Positions 18,783 to 27,298 of a stretch of 64,000 nt of DNA are shown here, piece after piece. The notes below the pieces were generated by a model that ran no database searches, was not told where the DNA came from, and saw only the letters and a list, made by a program, of their open reading frames with translations. A program made the translations under genes and the position numbers. Within the stretch, counting starts at the first letter, position 1. Every line of letters starts with the position of its first letter. The DNA comes from Streptomyces venezuelae (GTDB lineage: Bacteria; Actinomycetota; Actinomycetes; Streptomycetales; Streptomycetaceae), in contig NZ_CP029194.1 of the NCBI RefSeq assembly GCF_008642375.1, positions 2,728,001-2,792,000 on the forward strand, given 5' to 3'.

Positions 18783-18806
18783 ATTTACTAGGACGTCCTA
18801 GTAAAT
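18783..18806. promoter_or_regulatory. Perfect 24-bp palindrome at the icmA start
   Basis: Each arm is ATTTACTAGGAC and its complement, without a spacer. It ends 7 nt before the icmA ATG and occupies the place of the ribosome-binding site and -10 region (a TAGTAA lies within it on the minus strand). Most simply an operator for a dimeric repressor of icmA. Confidence 0.75.
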
Positions 18807-18818
18807 GTCGATGGCAAA

Positions 18819-18840
18819 CCTCCGCACATACGTGCGGAGG
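18819..18840. terminator. Hairpin between DUF3817 gene and icmA
   Basis: Stem CCTCCGCAC/GTGCGGAGG with loop ATAC, starting 6 nt past the DUF3817 stop codon (minus strand). It leaves just 43 nt for the icmA promoter. Confidence 0.7.
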
Positions 18841-18846
18841 TGGGGG

Positions 18847-19179
18847 TCAGGCCTTGACCGGCTCCGGCTGCACGCCGCTGACCAGCGGCAACGTCTCGCG
18901 GACGACCTTGCGCTCCACGAAGAACGCGGCGAAGGGAATCGTCCCGGAGAGCAGCACCCACAGGAGCTTGCCGAAGGGCCACTTCGCCTTCGAGCCCAGA
19001 TCGAAGGCGAAGACGAGGTAGATGATGTAGAGGATGCCGTGGGCCTGGGAGACCATGAAGGTCACGTCCTCGCCCTTGTCGAACCCGTACTTGAAGATCA
19101 TGCAGGTGCAGAGCACGAGCAGCATGACGGCGGTCACGTAGGACATGACGCGGTAGCGGGTCAGCACGCTGGATTTCAT
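18847..19179 (-). CDS. DUF3817 small integral membrane protein
   Basis: 110 aa with three predicted membrane helices (MSYVTAVMLLVLCTCMIF, ILYIIYLVFAFDL, LLWVLLSGTIPFAAFFVE). The spacing and the FGKLLW/FAAFFVERK ending are characteristic of DUF3817, a family of unknown function often beside MarR regulators. A second member lies at 29838-30191. Same strand as the MarR gene, 43 nt away. Confidence 0.85.
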   Translation of the reverse strand: MKSSVLTRYRVMSYVTAVMLLVLCTCMIFKYGFDKGEDVTFMVSQAHGILYIIYLVFAFDLGSKAKWPFGKLLWVLLSGTIPFAAFFVERKVVRETLPLVSGVQPEPVKA

Positions 19180-19222
19180 GCCGTCGAGCGTAACGGCACG
19201 TTCCGGGCGATCTTCGCGCGGG

Positions 19223-19732
19223 TCAGCTCTCGTCGAAATCGTGCGCGCTGACCCGCAGCGGGCGCAGCATCGCGAAGATCTCGCCGCACTCCTCGGCGTC
19301 GTACGTGGAGAGGCCGAAATCCATCTCCATCAGGTCGCGGGTCGCTGCCTCGACCACCTCGCGCCCCTTCTCGGTGATGGTCGCGAGGGTGCCGCGGCCG
19401 TCGTTGGGGTTCGGGCGCTTGGCGACCAGACCCGACTTCACGAGCCGGTCGACCGTGTTCGTCACCGAGGTGGGGTGCACCATCAGCCGCTCGCCGATCT
19501 TGGACATCGGCAGCTCGCCGGCCTTGGAGAAGGTGAGCAGCACCAGGGCCTCGTAGCGCGCGAAGGTCAGCCCGTACGGCTTGACGACGGCGTCGACCTC
19601 CGCGAGGAGGATCTGGTGGGCGCGCATGATCGAGGTGATCGCGGCCATCGACGGGACCGGGCCCCAGCGCTTCTGCCACAGTTCGTCGGCACGGGCGATG
19701 GGATCGAAGGGGAGACTGAGCGGCTTCGGCAC
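19223..19732 (-). CDS. MarR-family regulator
   Basis: 169 aa. Winged-HTH core: LTFARYEALVLLTFS, ELPMSKIGERLMVHPTSVTNTVDRLVKSGLV, then the wing RPNPNDGRGTLATIT. The GTG at 19732 is preceded 6 nt upstream by TAAGGT (19739-19744), either a -10 box of a leaderless mRNA or a weak ribosome-binding site. It lies between an MFS transporter and DUF3817 on the same strand and may control one or both. Confidence 0.85.
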   Translation of the reverse strand: MPKPLSLPFDPIARADELWQKRWGPVPSMAAITSIMRAHQILLAEVDAVVKPYGLTFARYEALVLLTFSKAGELPMSKIGERLMVHPTSVTNTVDRLVKSGLVAKRPNPNDGRGTLATITEKGREVVEAATRDLMEMDFGLSTYDAEECGEIFAMLRPLRVSAHDFDES

Positions 19733-19774
19733 GCGTCGACCTTACCCATGGGGAACTTGACGGTCAGCCCCGTC

Positions 19775-21148
19775 TCATTTCTCGGTCCCGCCCGAGGTCC
19801 CGCCCGAGGTCCCGCCCGAGGTCCCGCCCGAGGTCCCGCCCGAGGTTTCCCCGTTGGTCCTCCCGGAGGCCTTCAGCTCCGCCGCGGCGGCGAGCAGACA
19901 GAGCGTCCCGACGACGCCCGTGCCCGCGACGACCGTGTGCACGGGCGCGAACTCGGCCGCGATCCCGGCGCCCGCCATGCCGACGCCCTGGACGGTCATC
20001 ATGCCCGCCGTCATCAGGGTCATGGCCCTCCCCCGCTGCTCCTCCGGGACGGCGGCGACGAACCAGGCGTCGAGACCGAGGGTGTACGCGCCGGTGGTGC
20101 CCGCCAGGAGGAGCGCGACGACCGCGAGGGCGACGCCGGGCTCGGCGGCGTAGAGGAGATAGGGGAGGACGCCGGTCACCGCGAGCGGGAGCACGATCCG
20201 GGACCGGGTCGCCGCTCCGATGAAGGACCCGGCGAAGAGCTCGCCCGCGATGGTGCCGACGGGCAGCGCGCACATCAGGAGGCCGAGGGCGGCGGTCGAG
20301 ACACCTGCCTCGTCGGCGTAGGGCGCGGCGAGCGCCTCCGGTACGACGGCGAAGAGCGGCGGCACCCAGAACATCAGCATCAGGGCGCGCACCCGCCGGT
20401 TCCGCAGCACGGCCCAGGTCCCGGAGAGCCCGCTCGCGGCGGCCTTCCCGGCGGCGCGGGCGGGCCGGCGGGCGGTGCCGAGGCGCAGCAGCAGCGCCGA
20501 GGCGATGAAGGTGCCGGCGGTGACGGCGAGGGCGCCGCGCGGTGGGACGACGGTGAGGAGGACGCCGCCGACGGCGAAGCCGGCCAGGAGGGCGCTCTGC
20601 GAGACGATCCGCAGGAGGGAACGGCCGAGGACGAAGAGCTCGCCCTCGCCGAGGACGTCGGCGAGGGTCGCCATGCGGGTGCCGTTGAAGACCGGCGAGA
20701 CGACGGCGATGGCGCAGCGCAGGGCCAGCAGGACGGCGACGGGGGTCGCGGGGACGACCATCGCGGCGACGCAGGCGGCGCAGACCAGGTCGCAGACGAC
20801 GAGGATCCGGCGGGGCGGGAGCCGGTCGGTGAGCCCGGCGAGCAGGGTGCCGCCGAGGAGGTAGGGGAGGAAGCCGAGGGCGAAGGTGAGGGAGGAGAGG
20901 AGCGGGGAGCTGGTGAGGTCGTAGACGAGCACGGTGAGCGCGAGCTCGCTGACGACGACCCCGAGGAGCGAGAAGAGGTGCGCCACGAAGACGAACCGGA
21001 ACTCCCGCACCCGGAACACGGCCCGGTAGCCGGGGCGGCCGGCCCCGGCGGAGGTCAGGGTCGGGCCGGGAACCGGAACGGGAGCGGGGTCGGCGGGAGG
21101 CGTCGGCGCGGTGGGCAGGGGTGGGTGCGGGGAGTCGTGCTTCGGCAT
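19775..21148 (-). CDS. MFS transporter, probable drug or metabolite efflux
   Basis: 457-aa major facilitator protein with about twelve hydrophobic helices and a Pro-rich N-terminal tail. The loop RLPPRRILVVCDL after the second/third helix matches the MFS motif A region. It is divergent from a winged-helix ArsR-like gene 91 bp away, the usual layout for regulated efflux. The C-terminus carries a low-complexity tail, SGGT repeated five times, encoded by a 12-bp tandem repeat. Substrate unknown. Confidence 0.85.
   Translation of the reverse strand: MPKHDSPHPPLPTAPTPPADPAPVPVPGPTLTSAGAGRPGYRAVFRVREFRFVFVAHLFSLLGVVVSELALTVLVYDLTSSPLLSSLTFALGFLPYLLGGTLLAGLTDRLPPRRILVVCDLVCAACVAAMVVPATPVAVLLALRCAIAVVSPVFNGTRMATLADVLGEGELFVLGRSLLRIVSQSALLAGFAVGGVLLTVVPPRGALAVTAGTFIASALLLRLGTARRPARAAGKAAASGLSGTWAVLRNRRVRALMLMFWVPPLFAVVPEALAAPYADEAGVSTAALGLLMCALPVGTIAGELFAGSFIGAATRSRIVLPLAVTGVLPYLLYAAEPGVALAVVALLLAGTTGAYTLGLDAWFVAAVPEEQRGRAMTLMTAGMMTVQGVGMAGAGIAAEFAPVHTVVAGTGVVGTLCLLAAAAELKASGRTNGETSGGTSGGTSGGTSGGTSGGTEK
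19784..19846. repeat. 12-bp tandem repeat x5 at the MFS C-terminus
   Basis: Five identical units GGTCCCGCCCGA (19784-19843) plus a partial unit, encoding SGGT repeats. Perfect identity implies recent slippage. Confidence 0.9.
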
Positions 21149-21239
21149 GGCGGCAGCGTGCCGCCGCGAGGGGGCCCAGCCCTAGACTTTCGGCCCCACA
21201 CGAATGTTCCGTCGCTTCCGCTTCCCCGGGGAGGGCCCC

Positions 21240-22232
21240 GTGCCGTACCACCTGCGCTTCGGCGAGGCCGACCCGCTGCGGATCCGGTTCGCGGTCTCGC
21301 CGCTCTGGGAGACGCACTCCGCCGTCCGGGTCCTCGCCCGGCCCGGGAAGCAGAACTACCACCTGCCGTGGCTGCGGCGGATCGCGGGCGCCGCGCGGGG
21401 GCTCGACCTCGGTCCGCTCCAGCTCCTCATGCCGCTCCGCGGGCACAGCCCCGACTTCCTCTACCCGCCGCCGCTCGGGCCCGCCGCCACCTTCGAGGAG
21501 GAGATCGCCGCCGTACGGGAGACCGACCCGGCCCTCGCGCTCGACGACTTCGAGCGGGCGCTCGCCGAGACGCCGGGGGCGGCCGGCACCGAGGAGGGTC
21601 GGCGTCTCCTTGCCGATCCGGCCGACGGGCTGCGGCGCCTGAGCGTTCTCCTGGAGGCCGCCTGGGAGGCGCTCGTCGCCCCCGAGTGGCCCCGGCTGCG
21701 GGCGCTCCTGGAGGCGGACGTGGCGTACCACTCGCGCCGGCTGGCCGAGGGCGGGCTCGAACGGCTCCTGAGCGAGCTGCACCCGGCCTTCGCCTGGGCC
21801 GCCGAGACCGCCACCCTCCAGGTCGCCTACGCCGGGGAGCACGACCGCCCGCTGGACGGGCAGGGGCTCGTCCTCATGCCCTCGGTCTTCACCTGGCCCG
21901 ACGTCGTGAGCGGCTTCGATCCGCCGTGGCAGCCGACGGTGGTCTACCCGGCGCGCGGGATCGGCGGGCTGTGGGCCGAGCCCCGGGACCGTACGCCCGA
22001 GGCGCTCGCCCGGCTGCTCGGCCGCGCGCGGGCGGACGTCCTGTGCGCCCTGGACGAGCCGACGGGGACGACGGCGCTCGCGCACCGGCTGGGCCTCGCG
22101 CCCTCCTCCGTCTCCTCGCATCTGTCGGTGCTGCGGGACGCGGGGCTGCTGGCCTCCCGGCGGTACGGCCACCAGGTGCTGTACGAGCGGACGCCGCTGG
22201 GGATCGCGGTGTCGCAGCCCGGAACCGACTGA
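21240..22232 (+). CDS. ArsR-like winged-helix regulator (DUF5937 type)
   Basis: 330 aa. A long N-terminal domain of about 240 residues begins YHLRFGEADPLRIRFAVSPLWE, typical of the DUF5937-containing family, and is followed by a C-terminal ArsR-type HTH (TTALAHRLGLAPSSVSSHLSVLRDAGLL, wing GHQVLYERT). I chose the GTG at 21240, with GGGGAGG about 6 nt upstream; an ATG at 21204 is in frame. A TAGACT box at 21183-21188 is a likely -10. Divergent from the MFS gene, so probably its regulator. Confidence 0.8.
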   Translation: MPYHLRFGEADPLRIRFAVSPLWETHSAVRVLARPGKQNYHLPWLRRIAGAARGLDLGPLQLLMPLRGHSPDFLYPPPLGPAATFEEEIAAVRETDPALALDDFERALAETPGAAGTEEGRRLLADPADGLRRLSVLLEAAWEALVAPEWPRLRALLEADVAYHSRRLAEGGLERLLSELHPAFAWAAETATLQVAYAGEHDRPLDGQGLVLMPSVFTWPDVVSGFDPPWQPTVVYPARGIGGLWAEPRDRTPEALARLLGRARADVLCALDEPTGTTALAHRLGLAPSSVSSHLSVLRDAGLLASRRYGHQVLYERTPLGIAVSQPGTD

Positions 22233-22312
22233 CCGACATGTCACGATGACGCCGATTGTCCTGAATCTGCACCCACGCCCTGCGCTCAGGCCCTGACCCA
22301 GGCCCTGCACCC

Positions 22313-22349
22313 ATGTCCTGAACGCATGTCCTGAACGCATGTCCTGAAC
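22313..22349. repeat. 13-bp tandem repeat ATGTCCTGAACGC x2.8
   Basis: Two full copies and an 11-base partial copy in the 167-bp gap before the glucanase gene. The surrounding bases repeat the core CCTGA/CCCTG motif imperfectly. No known signal recognised. Confidence 0.7.
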
Positions 22350-22399
22350 CCCGCACCCGTACGCCCCGCCGCACCGACGTACCCGACCTTGGGGGCCGG

Positions 22400-23416
22400 A
22401 TGTCCCGCCGCACCGTCACCGCCGCCGCACTGACCCTCGTCTCCGCGCTGCTCCTGACCGGATGCTCCGTGGACGAGCCCCCGAAGACCCCGGTCGGCCC
22501 GCCGTCCGCGCGCGGCGAGACGCCGGCCCCCTCGGCCGGCTCGCCCTTCTGGGTCGACCCGGAGAGCGACGCGGCGAAGCAGGTCAGGAAGTACGAGGCG
22601 GAGGGCAGGACCGAGGACGCGGCGATCCTGAAGCGGATCGCGGAGCGGCCGGTCGCGGACTGGCCGGCCGGGGACGACCCCGTCCCCGAGGTCACGCGTG
22701 CGGTGCGGGGCGCGGCGGCCGAGGGCCGGACCCCTGTCTTCGTCGCGTACAACATCCCCCACCGCGACTGCGGGATGTACTCGGCGGGCGGCTCGCACGA
22801 CGCCCAGGCCTACCGGAGCTGGGTCGACTCCTTCGCCTCGGCGATCGGCGACTCCCCCGCCATCGTCGTCCTGGAGCCGGACGCGGTGCCGCACATCGTG
22901 GACGGCTGCACCCCCGCGCAGTACCACGACGAGCGCTACGAGCTGCTCGCCGGAGCGATCGAGCGGCTCAAGCGGCAGCCGCGCACCCGGGTCTATCTGG
23001 ACGCGGGCAATCCGGCGTGGATCGACGACCCGGGCAAGCTGGTGGAGCCGCTGCGCCGGGCGGGTGTCGCCCGCGCGGACGGCTTCTCGCTGAACGTCTC
23101 CAACTTCCAGACGAACGACACGGTGAAGGGCTTCGGCTCGACCTTGTCGGGGCTGCTCGGCGGCATCCACTTCACGGTGGACACCAGCCGAAACGGCGAC
23201 GGCCCCCTCCCGGGTGACCGGGCGGAGGCCTGGTGCAATCCGCCGGGCCGGGCCCTCGGCGTACCGCCGACGGACCGGACCGGGGACGAGCTGGTCGACG
23301 CGTATCTGTGGATCAAGCGCCCCGGCGACTCGGACGGTCAGTGCCGGGGCGGCCCGGCCGCCGGGACGTGGTGGCCGGAGTACGCCCTGGGCCTGGCCCG
23401 CAGGGCGAAGGCCTGA
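22400..23416 (+). CDS. cslZ: GH6-family endoglucanase lipoprotein (CslZ-like)
   Basis: 338 aa. The N-terminus is a lipoprotein signal with lipobox LLTGC (Cys22), so it is anchored outside the membrane. The catalytic domain has GH6 landmarks: VFVAYNIPHRDCGMYSAGG, LEPDAVPH with the probable proton-donor Asp, LNVSNF, AWCNPPGRALG and LWIKRPGDSDG. GH6 enzymes cleave beta-1,4-glucan by inversion. It converges on glxA-cslA with a 6-bp gap; in streptomycetes a GH6 gene named cslZ accompanies these, presumably trimming the CslA product at the hyphal tip. The symbol rests on that context. Confidence 0.85.
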   Translation: MSRRTVTAAALTLVSALLLTGCSVDEPPKTPVGPPSARGETPAPSAGSPFWVDPESDAAKQVRKYEAEGRTEDAAILKRIAERPVADWPAGDDPVPEVTRAVRGAAAEGRTPVFVAYNIPHRDCGMYSAGGSHDAQAYRSWVDSFASAIGDSPAIVVLEPDAVPHIVDGCTPAQYHDERYELLAGAIERLKRQPRTRVYLDAGNPAWIDDPGKLVEPLRRAGVARADGFSLNVSNFQTNDTVKGFGSTLSGLLGGIHFTVDTSRNGDGPLPGDRAEAWCNPPGRALGVPPTDRTGDELVDAYLWIKRPGDSDGQCRGGPAAGTWWPEYALGLARRAKA

Positions 23417-23422
23417 GCGCTC

Positions 23423-25384
23423 TCACTCCACCTGGATCCACTTCGCCTCGCTCGGGATGCCGTTCGCGTCCGTCACGAAGAGCATGTACCAGCCGGGCGG
23501 CACGAGCGTGCGGTCCTGCGGTACGTCGACGGTGACCGACTTCCCGTCCTGCCCCTTCGTCAGGCCGAGCTCCACCGAGCGCTGTTCGACGTCTGTCGTG
23601 TGGGTGACGGCGCTGGGCCGCATCAGCCGGGCCTTGACGATCCGTCCGGCGTCGTCGGTCCTGAAGGTGGCGCGGCCGTTCTGGTCGAGCTCCTGCGGGC
23701 CTTCCCCCAGTGCGGGCCGGTCGGTGCCCGCCTGGTGGAGGTAGGGCGGGGTGAAGACCTCGATGCGCTGCTCGAACGTACCGAGCTTGGTGTTGTCCTT
23801 GTCGTCGAAGAGCGGGTCGGAGCCGAAGGTGGCGACCCGGCCGTCGGGGAGCAGCAGCGCCTCGGAGTGGTAGTTGCGGCCGACGGTGGGTTCCGCGGCC
23901 TCGGTGAAGGCGTTGCTCTTCGGGTCGTAGAACTGGGCCTTGAGGATGTCGCTGCCGCTGCGGCCCCGGTACTGCTCGGACCCGCCGCTGGTGAAGACGG
24001 TGTCGTCGGGGAGCAGCACGCTGCTGAGGTAGCGGGTGCCCTGCGGGAGGGCGGGTCCGTCGGTGAAGACGGGGCTGTCCGCGGACAGGTCGACGATCGA
24101 GGTGCGGGCAGTGGACTTCGGGGACTCGCCGACCCCGCCGCCGCCGAGGACCATGACCTTCTGGTTCTGGGCGGGCGGCAGCATCAGGGAGGCGGAGGTC
24201 TCCAGCTGGTCGGGGTCGGTGAGCCCGCCGAGCTTCGTGAAGGAGTTCTTCTTCAGGTCCCACAGACCGGGTTCGCGACCCTTCTCGGCGGGGCCGTAGC
24301 CGGCGTTGGAGCCGGTGTAGAGGAGCTTGCCGCCCTTGGTGAGGAAGAGGGAGGGGTAGGTGGGGAAGTAGCGGAAGGGGCCCTTGGTCCACTTCTTGGT
24401 CCGGGGGTCGTAGATCTCGTTGTCGCCGGGGACGACGTCGCCGACGTCGTTGAGCCCGGAGACGGCGAGGACCTTGCCGTCCTGGAGGGTGACGAGGGTG
24501 GGGTACCAACGGGCGTCCTTCATGGGGGCCACGGGGATGTACCTCTCGGCCCGGGGGTCGAACTCGTAGGCGCCCTTGATGCCCTGGAAGTCCTGCTTCT
24601 CGGTGGTGAGCTTCTGCGCGAGCCCGTAGACGTTGTCGGCCTCCTCGCCCTTGAGGCCGACGACCTCGTACTGCGCGGCCTCGGTGGTGAGGGCCTGCGG
24701 GCCCGCCTTCCTGGCCTCGACGAAGACCCGCGCCTCGGCGGCGGTGACCTTGGTCTTCCAGGGCTTCATCTGGCCGCTCTTGAAGTACGAGATCTCGAAC
24801 TCGCGCTTGGCCTTGGGGACGGTGACGTCGAACTTGGAGACGTACTCGACCCCGGACGGGGAGCGGAAGACGGTGCCCTTCTTGAGGGTGACCGCCTTGT
24901 CGGGGCTCTCGTTCTTGACCCGCATGCCGCCGCCGGCCTTCTCGACGCCGCCCTCGAGGACCTCGTACCGAGCGGTGCCGCCGGCGACGAGCAGGCGCCC
25001 GTCGGGGAGCTGGGTGTGGCCGGAGCAGAAGAAGTCCACGGGGGTGGGGATCTTCTTGAAGGTGTTCTTCGCGGGGTCCCAGAGGATGGTCTCGAAGGTC
25101 CCGGCGTCGAAGTTCTTCTGGTCGTTGCCCGAGCCGGCGATCAGCAGCACCTTCCCCGTGCGGAGGAGGGCCGCGTGGATGGCGTTGATGCGGTACTCGG
25201 CGGGGACGTCGACCTCCGCCCAGGAGCCGAACTGCTTCTTGTAGCCGGGCTGGGCGATCTTGTACGCGTGGTACTTCTCCTCGGCGAAGGAGACGGCGGC
25301 GGGGGCGTTGAGCGCGGCGAGGACCACGACGGCCCCGCTGCCGAGCAGGGTCTTCTTGAACTTCTTCGACGGCCGGTAGGCCAT
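23423..25384 (-). CDS. glxA: GlxA mononuclear copper-radical oxidase
   Basis: 653-aa galactose oxidase-like enzyme that oxidises a primary alcohol of its glycan substrate; in streptomycetes it acts with CslA on the tip polymer. An N-terminal membrane segment (about 12-32) anchors it outside. Seven-bladed kelch-type repeats (LLVAGG, VLAVSG, VLGGGG and similar) are visible. Cofactor residues by alignment with galactose oxidase: C120 (FFCSGHTQ) for the Tyr-Cys link, probably to Y294 (ARWYPTLV); copper ligands Y505-H506 (RNYHSEALLLPDGRV) and H595 (AVTHTTDVEQR). The start lies 3 nt after the cslA stop, with GGAGGG inside the cslA end, so the two are coupled. Confidence 0.92.
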   Translation of the reverse strand: MAYRPSKKFKKTLLGSGAVVVLAALNAPAAVSFAEEKYHAYKIAQPGYKKQFGSWAEVDVPAEYRINAIHAALLRTGKVLLIAGSGNDQKNFDAGTFETILWDPAKNTFKKIPTPVDFFCSGHTQLPDGRLLVAGGTARYEVLEGGVEKAGGGMRVKNESPDKAVTLKKGTVFRSPSGVEYVSKFDVTVPKAKREFEISYFKSGQMKPWKTKVTAAEARVFVEARKAGPQALTTEAAQYEVVGLKGEEADNVYGLAQKLTTEKQDFQGIKGAYEFDPRAERYIPVAPMKDARWYPTLVTLQDGKVLAVSGLNDVGDVVPGDNEIYDPRTKKWTKGPFRYFPTYPSLFLTKGGKLLYTGSNAGYGPAEKGREPGLWDLKKNSFTKLGGLTDPDQLETSASLMLPPAQNQKVMVLGGGGVGESPKSTARTSIVDLSADSPVFTDGPALPQGTRYLSSVLLPDDTVFTSGGSEQYRGRSGSDILKAQFYDPKSNAFTEAAEPTVGRNYHSEALLLPDGRVATFGSDPLFDDKDNTKLGTFEQRIEVFTPPYLHQAGTDRPALGEGPQELDQNGRATFRTDDAGRIVKARLMRPSAVTHTTDVEQRSVELGLTKGQDGKSVTVDVPQDRTLVPPGWYMLFVTDANGIPSEAKWIQVE

Positions 25385-25387
25385 GGC

Positions 25388-27208
25388 TCAGTTCCCTCCG
25401 GTCGTCGTCGGGGCGGGCGTGACGGGGGCGGTCGGGTGCGGCGTGGCCGCCGTGATGACCTCGACCCCCTCGCGGGCGTCGGCGAGACCACGCGCGCGGG
25501 CCCGGGCGCGGGCGCGCTCCCTGACGGTCCGGGCGCGCCGGTCCCGCATGTTCGTGAACGCCCAGAGGGTGACCGGGGCCAGGGCGACGACGAGGGCGAG
25601 GGACGCCCAGGTGCGCATGGCCGCGTGGGTGTGGTCGAAGTGGACGGAGGCCACGAGCGAGGCGATGAGGATCGCCGCCCAGTAGAGGTGGATGCGGAAG
25701 GTGAGCAGGCGGTCGGGGCTGGCCTCGCCGCCCTTGGGGGTGACGACGAAGCGGCCGCGGGTGCGCAGGACCGCCGAGCCGAGGGACTTGAGGTAGATGG
25801 GCGCGGAGAGCGCGGACATCGCCATGCCGGCGAGGCCGCCGGAGCCCTCGGGTTCGTGGGGCGAGACGTTGTGGCGCCGGTTCCAGAGGTAGAGCCCGAT
25901 CTGGAGGGCGACGGCGTCGCTGTAGATCATCAGCCACACCGAGGTGGAGACCTGGGTGCCGGAGGCGCCGAGCCAGAGGTAGAGGACGCAGCTGAGGATG
26001 CCCACGAACCAGTTGACGGCCGTCATCGGGTAGTAGACGAGCATCAGGGTGTAGTTGAGGAAGCGGCCCGGCGGGGTGCGGAAGGGTGCCTTCCAGAACT
26101 GCTTGATGATCGTCTCGTACGTGCCCCGGGACCAGCGCAGCTGCTGGGTGAAGAAGTCGGTCCAGGAGGCCGGGCCCTCGCCGACCGCGAGCACGTCGGG
26201 GGTGTAGACGGAGCGCCAGAAGTGGCCGGTGCGCGGGTTCTTCCTGCGGTGCAGTTCGAAGCCGGTGGCCATGTCCTCGGTGATGGAGTCGTACAGGCCG
26301 CCGATCTGCTTGAGGGCGGAGATCCGGACGATGTTGTTCGTGCCGACGAACATGGGCGCGCGGTAGCGGTTCCCGGCCCGCTGGATGAGGGCGTGGAAGA
26401 GGAACTGCTGCGACTCGGCGGCCTTGGTGACGATGTTGGTGTAGTTGCCGTACACCTGCGGTCCGACGACGAAGGCGATGTCGGGGTCGCGGAAGTAGCC
26501 GAGCATCCGCTCCAGGAAGTTGGGGAGCGGGACGTGGTCGGTGTCGACGGAGGCGAAGAAGTCGTAGTCGTCCCCGTGCATGGCGAGCCAGGCGTTGTAG
26601 TTGCCGTGCTTGGTCTTCGCTTTGTGGACGCCCTTCCTACGGTTCCACTCGGGGACGCCGGCGCGGGTGAAGTGGCGTACGCCGAGCTCGGCGCAGAGCG
26701 CCTTGGCCTCGGGGGAGTCGCCCTCGTCGAGGAGCCAGACGTCCATCGGTCCGTCGTGCCGCAGCCGGACGGCGCCTTCGAGGGTGCCGCGGACCATGGA
26801 GAGCGGCTCCTTGCCCGGGACGTACGTGGTGAGGAAGGCGACGCGGGTGCCGGGCTCGGCGTGGACGGGTATCGGGTCGCGGGCGACCATCGTGGCGTGG
26901 GCGATCGACGTGACGTTCACCAGCATGAAGAAGCAGATGAGGCCGATCGACACGAGCATCACGGTGTCGAGGTGGACGAGCCAGCGGTCGCCGCCCTCGC
27001 GGACGGTCCAGTGGCTCGGCCAGACGAGATAGGCGAGGAGCAGCGCCGACAGGAGCGGCGCGAGGCACATGAGCAGGACGGCTCGTATTCGGTGCGGCTC
27101 CTTGGAGAGCAGACTTCGGTACTGCACCGTGTAGGCCGCCGGGTCCGGGTCCGTGAGGGGACCTGCGAGTCGGCTGTAGGTGTCGTAGTCGTAGCCTCCC
27201 GGCCGCAC
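25388..27208 (-). CDS. cslA: Cellulose synthase-like glycosyltransferase CslA
   Basis: 606-aa membrane GT2 enzyme making a beta-glucan-type polymer at the hyphal tip; S. coelicolor CslA is reported to interact with DivIVA. Two helices precede the catalytic domain (about 43-63 and 84-102), then DEG 161-163, DxD in VDTDH (D222/D224), TED 310-312 and QQLRW 355-359, followed by further helices. I chose the GTG at 27208, with GGAGG 4 nt upstream; the longer frame to 27259 has no ribosome-binding site. The C-terminal tail is Arg/Ala- then Pro/Thr-rich. No PilZ domain is seen, so regulation by cyclic di-GMP on this chain is unlikely. Confidence 0.92.
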   Translation of the reverse strand: MRPGGYDYDTYSRLAGPLTDPDPAAYTVQYRSLLSKEPHRIRAVLLMCLAPLLSALLLAYLVWPSHWTVREGGDRWLVHLDTVMLVSIGLICFFMLVNVTSIAHATMVARDPIPVHAEPGTRVAFLTTYVPGKEPLSMVRGTLEGAVRLRHDGPMDVWLLDEGDSPEAKALCAELGVRHFTRAGVPEWNRRKGVHKAKTKHGNYNAWLAMHGDDYDFFASVDTDHVPLPNFLERMLGYFRDPDIAFVVGPQVYGNYTNIVTKAAESQQFLFHALIQRAGNRYRAPMFVGTNNIVRISALKQIGGLYDSITEDMATGFELHRRKNPRTGHFWRSVYTPDVLAVGEGPASWTDFFTQQLRWSRGTYETIIKQFWKAPFRTPPGRFLNYTLMLVYYPMTAVNWFVGILSCVLYLWLGASGTQVSTSVWLMIYSDAVALQIGLYLWNRRHNVSPHEPEGSGGLAGMAMSALSAPIYLKSLGSAVLRTRGRFVVTPKGGEASPDRLLTFRIHLYWAAILIASLVASVHFDHTHAAMRTWASLALVVALAPVTLWAFTNMRDRRARTVRERARARARARGLADAREGVEVITAATPHPTAPVTPAPTTTGGN

Positions 27209-27298
27209 GGTGCCTCCAGCTGTCGTCGAACGGGTCGATACCCCAACAAAAGGGGACATCGTTCGGCGTGTCGACTGGAGTAGTCCGAGTGGGCGTCT

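Noticed and set aside
19178..22249. A 1023-codon plus-strand frame over the MFS region
   Set aside because: Antisense to MarR and MFS genes whose motifs are intact; the product is Gly/Glu/Arg-rich with no domain.
23600..27283. A 1227-codon plus-strand frame over glxA-cslA
   Set aside because: Antisense shadow of two well-supported enzymes; composition is biased and no motif is seen.
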